Origin: Thermothielavioides terrestris NRRL 8126
Lineage: Eukaryota > Ascomycota > Sordariomycetes > Sordariales > Chaetomiaceae
Direction: 5' to 3'
Length of the DNA: 64,000 bases
Assembly: GCF_000226115.1 (NCBI RefSeq)
Contig: NC_016457.1
Location: 6,014,001-6,078,000, forward strand
The notes beneath the pieces were generated by a model. That model was not told where the DNA came from. It saw nothing but the letters and a program-made list of their open reading frames with translations, and did not search any database. The position numbers and the translations under genes were made by a program. Below are positions 11,910 to 22,212 of the stretch, one piece after another; within the stretch, counting starts at the first letter, position 1; the number at the start of each line of letters is the position of its first letter.

Positions 11910-13534
11910 CTAGGCTAGCAGCAATGGCAAAGGTTTGCCGTTCCGCCTACATATCTCCACACAGCGGTAATACTCTACCTCTTTCCTCACTTTCTTAACC
12001 AAAGCACCTACTTCAAATTCCTCGCCATCCCTGTCCTCATTGTCCACCTCCTCAATAGCAGAGAAGGACGCCTCACAGTCCCAGCACAGACACCGCTCAT
12101 ACTCTTCGCCGAAGTGTACAAAGAATAGCTCCTTGGTCTCCTCCATTCCGCTGTGCAGCACCCTTGGGCCTAGCTTGTCGTCGTGGTTAATGAAGACGCC
12201 CGTCCGCTCCTGGACCGACTCAGCGTAGGCCTGCGCAGAGCACTGGTGCGTGTGCCACACAAGGTCGATGTCAAGCGTTGGCACAAGCGTCTTGCCAGGG
12301 TATAGCGCAAACAGGCGCAGGAACTTGGTGTAGCGGTCGACGGCGCGGCGCAGCGTGCCGCCCACAGCAGGGCTGCGGATCCACAGCTGCAAGTGCATCT
12401 TGTCGACGAAGGCAGCCTGCCGCTGCACGTTGTCGGCTAGCGGCCGATCCACATGTTTCTCTGCCTCGGTCTGTTGGAGGACACTGAGGAAGGCGCTGTC
12501 GCGGGGCAAGAGCTGGCCTTCCTGTTGCATGTTGAGCAGATCGCCTAGCGGGATGATGTGCACATAGCGCTGCCCATAGCGGGCGAGGGTGGTCAAGACC
12601 CGGTTGTTACTAGCGCTAGAGCTCGCTCCGCCACTGATGGACTCGAGGTAGCGGAAGAGATCGGGCTCGAGGCCAGCGTGCGTTCTGGTCCATTCCTCTG
12701 AGGCCGAAGGCAAGGTGTACGTCCAGTCTCGGGAGCTTATCGCGTCGTGAACAGCTTGCCATGGGAAGGGGAGTCGACGGAGCTTGCTAAGGCAATATCG
12801 ACTTTGGGATCTGTCATAGTCGTGCGGATTCAGCAGGAAGGCGTGCCAGACCATAAGCACATCTTCGAACAGCAGTTGAAGCCGTTAGTACCTAAGATAC
12901 CGCATATGTTGAAGTCGGCCAAGGACGTACCGATAGGAGGCAAGAAGGGCAGCTTCGACCATTCTCTTCCGTCCTTGAACGTCGTCGATTCTTCTGGCCT
13001 GTGCCCTCTTGGTGCCGCTAAAAAGGCGTCGATCCTTCTCGCCCAAACCTTGAACCGGCCCACGGAAATTGCGAGAAAGTACAACCACTTGTTCCGCCTC
13101 CTAGATGGGAATGTTTCGTCTCTGAGCTGCACTGGCTTGTAGAGATACCGCCTCTTTGGCTGGTCATACGTCTTGCGGAATACAGTCTTTTTCTCTTCCA
13201 CAACGCCGAATGTCGCATCGAGTGCCCTAGATTGGATGACGTCTTGGCGTAACTTGTAGAAAACCTCGAGGAGTTCAAGGTGGACAGCGCATTCGCTCAC
13301 GGTCGGGAGGTCCGACTCAAACGCGGTTGAATGTGTCGGCGAGACATACAGGGATGCGAAGAGCTTGGGGTCTGGGATATTTGGCTCTTCTGCGACTGTC
13401 TTGGCCGTTCGTTTATACCGGTTCAACACATATTTTGCGTCGAACTTGCCGTGCCGCCTTGGGACGAGCGAGTCTACTTCGGCTTTGCTAGCGGCGTGGA
13501 GGTTCTGGAGGTGCAATGGGACAAGGTGAGCCAT
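11910..13534 (-). CDS. GRDP / DUF1399-type protein (518 aa)
   Basis: Two exons on the minus strand: 13534-12931 and 12862-11910. The 68-nt intron has donor GTACGT, a perfect TACTAAC branch site and acceptor CGAAG. Splicing restores the motif [16 protein letters not shown] (around residues 199-214). A second copy of the D-x(4)-W-H motif, [13 protein letters not shown], lies in the C-terminal half, followed by CLCWDCEA. Paired D...WH motifs are the hallmark of the glycine-rich domain-containing protein (DUF1399) family. The glycine-rich tail of plant members is absent. Function in fungi is unknown, although plant members are linked to stress and development. The start is the ATG giving [13 protein letters not shown]. 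The open frame extends upstream to 13942, but that part looks like promoter sequence. It shares a ~526-bp divergent region with the next gene. Confidence 0.85.
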
Positions 13535-14060
13535 GGCGCTAGGAATGGATAAGGTCGAGTCTCTTCTGTTGGCTGATGGACGTGTAGTGGACAGACGTGT
13601 TTGGTTGCCAGTCTCTTCCTCTCTTTGGACCTTAATGTGCTCTGACGCTCGCCACCCTCTTGGGGATGAGGGTAGCGGCAAGGCACCACGCCCACCACAG
13701 CGATTCGGGCCGAGTGTGCGGCTCTGCAGCAACACAGCCTCACTGGCTGCAGCCCTCACCCTCGCGCGCTCTATGTGATTGGCCAGCGGAAGCCACCGAG
13801 GCAGACCGCTTCCTCGACGAGGCTTTCTTTGGTAGCTGTCGGTTATCAGCTTGGGTGGCGGTTTTGCTCCGTGGGCACTTTGCCCAAAGGGCTCAACTTC
13901 AACCTCTTTGGAGTCTCCCAGGCTGAGAGAGTCACCAACCACATCTCTAGCCCCTTTAACCTACACCACTCCGGCTCTTCCACTCCTCTTGCAACTTTCT
14001 AAGCAACGACGCTAGAGCGCACACTCCAACCTCTTCATAGCATAGGGGAATGAACTAGCC

Positions 14061-15791
14061 ATGGCAACAGCATGCTTAGGTGTTGTGCGCTTCGCATGCA
14101 CAGTGCCCTTGGCGTTTGTCGGCATCAACGGCAGTGAAATATACAAGGCCGTTAAGGGCTTAGATGCCCTTGGAATCTACGATGTGATTCCGGGCGGGCG
14201 GATGTTCTTATCTGGCCTGCGGATGTACGCGTCTTAGGTAGGTCCTGTCGGAGAAGCTTAGCTACTTTCATTAGTACCCTAACATCTCCTAGACGCCGTC
14301 GTCTCTAACAGATAAGTATAGGGAATATTCGCATTTGCATGGAACATTTTCGCTATGTTCCTGTGCGTTATCGAAATGGGATTTCGGTGCTACTGGTGGC
14401 TTTGCGCGCTTCTCGGCCTTGTTGACTCTATGGTCACCATCTCTCTCCTTGTCAGTGCCGTCAAGCAGGCGCAGTTCCTCCCGCGGGCTTACAGCAGTTG
14501 CGAGTACGCGACCGACTGGCGCAACGGGACGGACGGCCGCAATTTCTTCCTCACTGCCAACGAGACCACCTTCAGCAGCTACGGGGGCCCAGGAGACTTA
14601 TGCCACAGCATGGTCCTGTCCTGGGTCTGCACCGTCTCTATGGTGTGAGTGATGACTTGCCTCCCCTGAGTGACATGTAACTAATGATAAAATCACGACG
14701 ACGCAGTGTCCTCTACTCCTTAATCGGGCTTATCAACATCCTCGTCAGTTTGGCAATAACTTACAACGAATATCAAACCCGCCGCTATGGCGCTGACCCT
14801 AGGTATGACCGCAACGGCTACGGAATCTACAACCCCAGAGGCAGAAACAACAGATCACCATGTTGGGCGGGCCTCGGCAGGTTCGTTGTCTGGATTTTGA
14901 CACCGGCGCTCTGGATCCTGGACCATCCCTTGGCAGCGTGCCGGTTCGCATTCCGGTACATGCACAAGGCATTTGCGGCTACGAGGAAGGACAGAAAGGA
15001 CGGAACATCCCTTTGGCATCGAAAGCAGCGCTTAGGCAAGGGCTCTCAAGAGAACGGGCCCGACGCTCATAAGCAGCATATTGCGGTACTGCCATATGAG
15101 CTTCTCGTCAAGATCGCCGGGGATCTCCACTACGTGGATCTGATCAGCGCCAGCCGTTCCTCCAAGAAGCTGCGGATCGGCCTTTTTGGCGTTGGGGGCC
15201 CCGACCGAGGTCAATTAGATGACCTCCGACGGTTCAGCTGCCGGGGTGACATGAAACGCAGCTGCGAGCTCTGCGGCATTCAAACGTGTCCAGTACGTAC
15301 TGTTCACTTCTAACGCAGTAGTAGTATATTAACCTAACGGCTGGCAGGGTTGTGAAACACAAGTAAACATGGCGCCGTCTTTGGCGTTCCAGCATCTTAG
15401 CGATTGCCAGCCTCAGTGCTCCAAATGTTTCTACAAGACGTACTGCCGCTGGTGGGGAGCGCAAGGCCAGCGCTTGGCGAGGCACACTGCGACATGTGGG
15501 CTCAGGGAGGAGCAGCGGACCGATATCGAGATGTGGGTACCGGGCACCAGGGACATAACCGTCTGCCGAATATGCGCTTCGATGACACCTGCAGAGCGCA
15601 GGCGAGCTTCCGAGGCGAGGGAGGAAAGGGAGCTCGACCGGATTCAAAGGCATCCACTGGCTTGCTCCAACTGCAAGGAGATGCTCTCAGCCAGGGCTAT
15701 GAGATGGTGGATCTGCCAGAAGTGCTCAACGGAGTGCCCTTCGCACATGCACCCCGCATGGGCTGATAGGAATCTGCCTCGGCGGCTGTAG
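14061..15791 (+). CDS. Membrane protein with MARVEL-like helices, F-box-like segment and Cys-rich C-terminus
   Basis: Proposed exons: first exon from ATG 14061 with an unresolved end, then 14322-14644, 14707-15292 and 15348-15791. Exon 1 encodes a hydrophobic start (VRFACTVPLAFVGINGSEIY). Exons 2 and 3 add about three more membrane helices (GIFAFAWNIFAMFLCVIEMG, LLGLVDSMVTISLLVSAV, LSWVCTVSMVVLYSLIGLIN), separated by a Cys-containing loop with N-glycosylation-type sites (NGT, NET). After a basic linker comes an F-box-like stretch, HIAVLPYELLVKIAGDLHYV (~15080-15140). The C-terminus has many CxxC/CxxxC pairs (CELC, CPGC, CSKC, CRIC, CSNC, CQKC) suggesting zinc binding. A TAG at 14235-14237 falls immediately before the best donor (GTAGGT at 14238), so the N-terminal exon is either spliced elsewhere or broken. 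Four helices suggest a MARVEL-type topology (inference). Confidence 0.65.
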
Positions 15792-16298
15792 TGTAAAAGT
15801 CATAGGGAAGGTGACTAACCAGCAACGAACGGACTGGCGAAACCCCGTGCTCTAAATACTACTATAGCTTTAATTCCATCTCCCATTCCCTGCTGTGAGG
15901 GGCACAATGCAGAAGATTGGAATATGGAGAGAGTTATGCTATTGTAGGTATGTGGTGTTTGTGCGTAGTTGGGTCTGTAAGGTGCCCTCAGGCTGCAGAT
16001 GCATCCCCTCCCCTGCCGTTCTCGGCGTCCACTCAGGTACTCCTAGCCTGTTAGCAAGGGCGGTGTGCGGCACCTGCAGTGGCGCAGCAAATAGGGCATA
16101 GCAACAGGGCGGTGGCAGTGCACTTGAACCCGCTCTCCAATGTCTCCAAATCAGCCAAACTGTTCTTAACCTACTCGGGGGGCTCGCTTATACGAAGGAG
16201 TCTAGGTTGTTCTATTTTTTTGGTCATTTTTGAGGTAGCCTTCTATCAATGTCTAGCATTGTATTGATTGATTTGACTTCTCTGGCAAACGGACAGTT
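15792..16298. other. Intergenic region between tandem genes
   Basis: About 500 bp between two plus-strand genes. It has AT-rich patches but no coding signature. It presumably contains the 3' UTR of the F-box-like gene and the promoter of the next. Confidence 0.4.
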
Positions 16299-19200
16299 AT
16301 GTCTCGATTAAAAAACCTTCGAATCGCACTTCCACCCTTCTCGCCGTCCAACATTACCTCTGCGCCTGAGGCATCTTGGGCGCCGGTTGGGCTAGGAAAG
16401 GATGTCCTGCTCCGTGAACTGGAAACGCTCTACTGGGAGGGCGTTCGAGGAGAACTGGAGAACATCATCCGCACCTTGAACACTTGGCAAAAGCCCGACT
16501 TCTCCCACGTCAAGGTCGACGACGAGGATGACGACTTCATTCACAGGTTTAATACATTCATCGATCAGGTCACCGAAGAGTCGCGAGCATTCGCTATTCG
16601 ATATGGTGAGGCGCCAATTCAGTCATGTTCTCCAGAAATGCCTTCATCTTGAAGATAGGACGCTAAAAGGCCCTGCCAGGAAAACTCAAAGAAAAGGAAA
16701 TGGAGCTGCGCCAAAAGAAGACAAAAAATGCAACACCGACGCCCAACTACGCAGAGGCACTCGAGGAGCTTCTCAGAGATCGCAAGACGGACTACGCTAG
16801 CTTCAAGCTGAGAGCCGATGTCCGGCGCGCCATTGATGGTGAGGACGGAGACGTGTGCAGCCTCCAAGGTTTCATGCTGCTAAGATTGAATCTTGACCAG
16901 CTCTCCCAAGGCTAAGAGGCCTTCAACAACGAGCATGGATGTTGCTGCAGGCCACAGGTCGGTACATGTGCCCGCCACTGGAGAGCCCTCAACTGCATTC
17001 AAATGTGCTAACCTTACGCAATGATGCAGGGTTTCTCGACATGGAAAAGTTGATTGAGCACAGGCCGCCGCTAGACAAGCTTGGCTTCTGGAAGCGGCCT
17101 GCAATACCTCAACGTAGGGACGAATTCCCTGCCCGCCACGTATATGCATGGAATGGTTTATGCTGCTGACTGGATTTCTGCTTTCTACCTTAGTTGCCCT
17201 GTCCGAGTTCGACGAGTTGTGGATCCCACGTCTCGAGCCTCTGCGCTGCAGCCGTCCGGAGTGCGGCAGCGTCATTCGGGGAAGCATGTTTGTCTCGACG
17301 GCTGCATCTCCCAGACCCGACCAACAGAAAGTCCAGGTCGTCATTTGCGAGGACTGCTACCGGTCCGTCCACTACGGCGACACATCCTTCACCAAGTCTT
17401 ACAAGCACTGCATCCTCGCCGAAGCCATCACACCACGCATAAGTCGGGCTCTTTGCCGCTGCAAGACTGTCCGTCACTATGATGGTTCAGGGAATGCATT
17501 GGCCCTCTTTCCTGTACCCAAGGGCGCGTATCATCTTGATGTCGGCGGGACGGGAACCGTTCAGTGCAGCCTCCTTAAGCTTGGTGAGATAGTCGCTCTA
17601 GCCAAGTACAACGGACTGCAATCCGTCGTGGGCAGCAACGGCAAAAGACTTGAACCTTTCAAGTTGCCCTCCTCGATAGCATCCAACGCTTCCAGTTCTC
17701 CCGATAAAGACAGAGCTAGCCCAGGCGAAGAAGGCTCAGCTCCCAACAAGGCTTCGAAGCAATGGACATTCAAGCGACTCGAGACTAAGACGGAGAGCAG
17801 CCTCTCCGATTCTGCGACCCGAGTTGCCGCTTCAGGCTCCACTACCGCTGTTACCGAAGCAACGGCTGATGAAGACATCCCCTTGTTCTTCAGGAGGTTC
17901 ACGTCCAAATACCCATTCGGGAACGTACACATGGCGCTAAGAGTTGGCCCACTGGTGATCGAGAACGGAGTGGCCCAGTGAGTTTCCTAGAACAACCCTT
18001 CATTATGGTAGCTGACGACGGATTGTAGCACCAAACGCGGCGCCCTCATAACACTGCGGGAACCGCCCGTCTTCCAGGACCGGCTCCTATTGTTCACACC
18101 TCGCACCCGCAGCCTCGCCGTAGGAGGAACCGCGGCGCGGGAGATCTGGCAACAGGATCGACCCCCGATGGCCCAGAAACGTTACAAAGCCGTCATGAAG
18201 CAGGTCGTTGGCACCCCATTCACTGGAATACTGCCACACGGGAAGGAATTGGACATCGTCAACGATCTTCTAGCAGCAAGCCGCAAGCCCTTCGACGACC
18301 CGGGCCTGCCAGTCGCTGAGCAGCAAAAGCTCATCTCCGAGGGTCTGGACCAGGTGTTGGGAAAACTGAAGACCCTGATACACTCGCGAGTTATGATATA
18401 TCTGGAGAGCATTGCAGACCGGCTCCTTGACCCCAATGTGAAACTGACCTGGAGTGCCACGGCCAACAACTGCCAGAGTTTCTGCAACGCCCTGATCGAC
18501 CCCAAGCTGTTTGGGCCTCTTGTCAGCACAAGTACACCAAAAACAGACGCCTCCCCTCTCTACGTCATGAGCTTCGTCTGTCCCGACGAGGGCTACCTAC
18601 AGCGGGGAGTGGCGACCAAGTACGACGTGCCGAGCGGGCTGACCGAGGAGTACCTCCTGCGCTTCCACTTTGGCCGACACGACGAGGCCGACATGATCGA
18701 CACGCAGCAGGAGTACTGGTACGACTGGGGCGCCTTCGGCGGCCCTTTATACAAATACCAGGACCTCTTCCCCTGGGACTGCACCGAGGCCTACGGGCGC
18801 TACCCGACGCGCTGCGGCGCCTGCAACCTGGCCAAGCACGTCTGGGCCTTCCCTTTCGACGCCTGGTCCGTCACCGCCCTGCACCTGACTCGCGACCGGC
18901 ACCTGTACGGACCCGCGCGCGTCGACCCCTCCCTCGCCGCCGCAGGCCCGGGGGCAACGCCCCAAACCTGGATGCGCAACCGCCTGACGGTGCTCGCAGC
19001 CAACAGCATCCTCTCGCGCGCGGCCGTCGCTATGACTCGGACCCCGCGCTTCGCCCGCGCCACCGCCTGGCTGTTCAACCCAACTGAAGGCGGCCTGCTC
19101 GCCACTTACCCGGCCCTGGCACACGTCAAGCTCGGCGGAATTCACCGCGCCCAGCCCTTCAGCCATTACTTCGAGGCCGGAACCTACAGCCACTTCTTCC

Positions 19201-19706
19201 TAGCCGAGTGGGCTTTGCGGCCCCGACCAGAGCAGGTAGCGGCCTACGAGGAACTACGCGACGGACGTGTGCGCCTGCCAGACGTAGTGCGACCGGCGGG
19301 CGGGCGATTCAGGACGTCCTCCATATCGCAGCGTGATCGCGCGCACGGGTTCGCCGGGTTCCACGGCGCCGAGCTTGCATCTAGAGCAATGCTAGACGCG
19401 ATGGATGCTGCTGCCGCTGACGCGACGTCCATGGATGCGAATGGCGGGTGGTTGCTTGCGAACGCGCTGTTTACGGCTAGTGATCTGGGTGCGATGGATT
19501 TGCCGGGTGCCGAGGGGCCGGCTTGTGCGGTCGGCTGTGGGTCGAGTTGCGGGAGCGGGTGTGGGAGCGCCTCGTGCGGAGGAGATGCGGGAGGATCTGG
19601 AAGTGCTTGCGGGGGGGCTAGCGGCTCAGCCTGTGGAGGAGGAGGCGGAGGAGGCTGTGGTGGAAGTGGAGGAGGAGGATTTGGGGGTTTCGGAGGTTCT
19701 TGGTGA
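16299..19706 (+). CDS. Large protein with LRAT/NlpC-like (permuted papain-like) signature and Gly/Cys-rich tail (1003 aa)
   Basis: Exons: 16299-16605, 16680-16838, 17030-17113, 17194-17977 and 18029-19706. Phases agree. The 16839-17029 intron is long (191 nt) and might hide a small exon. Residues 1-180 are helical and charged. Residues ~195-310 carry Cys pairs (CSRPECG, CEDC, CRCK) that could bind zinc. Two segments look like the core of a permuted papain-like (LRAT/NlpC/PPPDE-type) domain: His429 in GNVHMALRVGPLVIENG and Cys593 in NNCQSFCNAL, matching the His-strand then N-C-x-x-F order of LRAT proteins. They are separated by more sequence than usual. The C-terminal ~60 residues are almost pure Gly/Ser/Cys. 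The family assignment is inference from these two motifs; catalytic activity is unproven. It lies downstream of the F-box-like gene on the same strand and convergent with the lipase. Confidence 0.72.
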
Positions 19707-19940
19707 CGAGCGTCAACCTCAGCAACTGGTGGCCGCTGCCAATGGTAGGTCGCGTAACAGGTAGGCAGATATGGTCATGCACGAAGCGTTGGGGCAGTGG
19801 TGAGAACCGTGACTTATTGCGGCATGTTGCGTTTCCGGCGTCAATAGTGATAGCGAAGGAGGCAATGACACAAGGAGGAGTCCTTGAAGTTCAACTGTGT
19901 CTTGAAGGGAACATGATTGATCCGACGCGTGATACACTGC

Positions 19941-21686
19941 CTAGGCGCTCAGCTCCCGTTTTTCGAGCCGCTGCATCCGATCCGAGTAGCAAGCGCGGCG
20001 GTGCACCTCCACCCGACAAAACAGGAGCTGCTGGAATACATCTTTAGGCACCTCGCATGCCTTCAAGCAGACCCGGCCATCGTCATCCAGCCGTGTCAGA
20101 AGGAGCACGCGACTACCAACATGGTGATACATCGGCGGAGGCAGCGGCCAGATGTTCTCAGAGCCGGAAGTCTGCTGGGCATTGGCAGCTCCTGAGCGCG
20201 GGGAGTCATCTGCGTCTCTGGTAATGTCAACGTCATCGGGGATAGCGGGCTGCCCGTATAAAGAGCGCATCATGTTAACCAAAGATAGGATGTAGGGTCT
20301 ATCTGCCCGGCTGACAACATCAAACTCGTTGATGATGTTGAGGCAGAGGCCTAGGGGTCGGCGCGGTGCGAGCTCTTCGAAGTTCAGGGCCTGGCTCACT
20401 ACCGGAGGGGCGCCGAATGTGATGCACGACAACCTCGCATCGGGGGCTACAGATATGAGAATGTCAGCACTAGATGACGTCCACAACCGGGTACACTAGA
20501 CGCCTTCTTACCACTGCCCGAACCTAGAAGACGGCGGAGAAAGAGCAGGGTCGCAACCGCTCCGCCTGCGGAGTGCCCGGTGAAGATAATGTGGGCGTTG
20601 GACCGACGGCGCTGGACATAGAGGCGTATCCTCTCGGCAAATACGTCCTCTAGTGCTTCCGCGCTATTCATAAAGCCGCTATGAGCATCAATACTCCGAC
20701 CCTTGAGTAACATTAGCGTGCTCTAGCACAGCGCTATGGCGAGCTGGCTGTCGAAAGGGCACGTACATCGTACTCAAAGGCAGTTCGTGCCCTTGAGTTC
20801 GCATTCACCATGTGGTCGACCTTGCTAGCGCTTCCCCGAACCGCAATAACGAGGGCAGGGAGGAATTCGTTTTCCATATCTGCAGCCGGAGTTACGATTG
20901 TTGAGACGACAGCTTTGGTGCGGCCTCCGACCGAGGGAGATACAATGTAGTCGTGCTCAAAGTTGCAGAAAGGCGATGTCGGCAGCCTTACCGCGGCATC
21001 AATATCGTAGGTGCTAAGCGCACATTTCCAGGCTGCCGAGACGATGTGGGCCATAGGCTGGGAACTACATTACACACTCACATTAATGCGTGAGCCTCGG
21101 CAAGAGAGGGGAGGGTTTGACTGCCAACTCGTACCATGTCCATCTGACGCTCAGGTTCTCGTCGACTCTTGAGTTGGCGTATTTGGAAGCCTCTCGGTCG
21201 AGCTGAAGAAGGAGATTGCGGAGCTGCCCGTCCAGGTCGCCTTCCCAGTAGTAGACCCGTCAGTTGAAGCCTAGCTGTCAAGTGTCAACATCAAGGCGAC
21301 TACATAGTGAGCAACCACTCACCACTGAGGTCGATTTGATTAATAGCGTTGTCAAGTGCAGCCAACAGCTCGGCCGCCGCAGCCGAGGCGCCACGCGAGT
21401 TATCGACAAAGCTAATGCCAGAGGCTGGAGTTGCTGCCAATATCTCTAGGGCCGAAGCCGCTGCGTCGGGACGGCTTGTACCAACCCGGAGAAGGCGCCT
21501 CATCTCACTCAGTGATCTACCAGGAGAGAAATGAAGGCGAAGAGGAAAGTTGAATACCGAGCGAACCAAAAGGTACCTAATTAACGTTAATGCGAGGGCA
21601 GCAACAGCATAGTCTTTGCGGGGAGCGAAGATGTCGAGCCTCAACATGCGGGGTGAACAGCCCACAGTGGCCATTACAAAGGGCAT
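19941..21686 (-). CDS. Class 3 (fungal-type) lipase-like protein, five exons (494 aa)
   Basis: Minus-strand exons: 21686-21323, 21240-21135, 21064-20767, 20722-20512 and 20446-19941. Introns are GT-AG and of 44-82 nt, and phases agree. The lipase class 3 core is clear: VIAVRGSAS (oxyanion strand, ~228-236), then IIFTGHSAGGAVATLL with nucleophile Ser307, then LSCITFGAPPVVSQ, NEFDVVSRAD with likely acid Asp369, and MYHHVGSRVLL with the likely catalytic His434 or 435. The triad is therefore present. The N-terminal ~120 residues are less conserved and have one weakly hydrophobic stretch but no convincing signal peptide, so it is probably an intracellular acylglycerol or phospholipid lipase. Exons 2 and 3 were joined through a donor inside VRWT and an acceptor TGTAG because only that keeps frame. 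The first exon start and the 44-nt intron are the least certain parts. Confidence 0.78.
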
Positions 21687-21950
21687 ATTAATGTTGCGGC
21701 GAGCAGCCCCGACGTGCCTGCATACCTACCAAGGCACACGCTGCCGCCTACTATCCTCATTTAGCGTACATATTAGCCTTGACGACTAGTAAGGTAGATA
21801 AGTAATGGGTGATTTGCAGGTGGCTTCCATTGCATTCGATTTGAGAATTGTGGAAGTGGAGTCCCTAAGTAACTCCGGAATTCGGTTCTTTTAAAGGTAG
21901 AATCCCGGTCTTCCGCCCTTGCTTTTCCAGCCGCACTAGCTGCCTAGGTA
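21687..21950. other. Lipase upstream region and transposon flank
   Basis: A short AT-rich promoter region of the lipase gene. Its last two bases (21949-21950, TA) are the left copy of the transposon's target-site duplication. Confidence 0.4.
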
Positions 21951-22212
21951 CCAGGGGGCTCCACTTGCACAGGTAGTTTTAGTTGCCCCCTCTCCTGCGG
22001 AGAGGGGGGAGCACAAATGAGGGACGTACACCAATTGTGGGACAAACCACTATACATTTTTCCTTGTATTCGCGTCCACCAGCCTCGCAGCGCCCCTAAT
22101 CGCGCTCTCAACCGCACTTCAAACCACGCTCCCAACCGCATGCATCGCCTCGCAATTTGGCCCAGTTGCAGATGTGGCCTGAATACGCGTAAAACACGTA
22201 AACAACGTGCAA

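Noticed and set aside
13535..13942. N-terminal extension of the GRDP-like protein
   Set aside because: The frame is open upstream, but the peptide is low in conservation signals, and the ATG at 13534 begins a family-like N-terminus. It is treated as promoter and 5' UTR.
9354..21686. Secondary-metabolite gene cluster
   Set aside because: The hydrolase, permease, lipase and SDR remnant superficially suggest one, but no synthase, terpene cyclase, tailoring P450 or cluster regulator is present.
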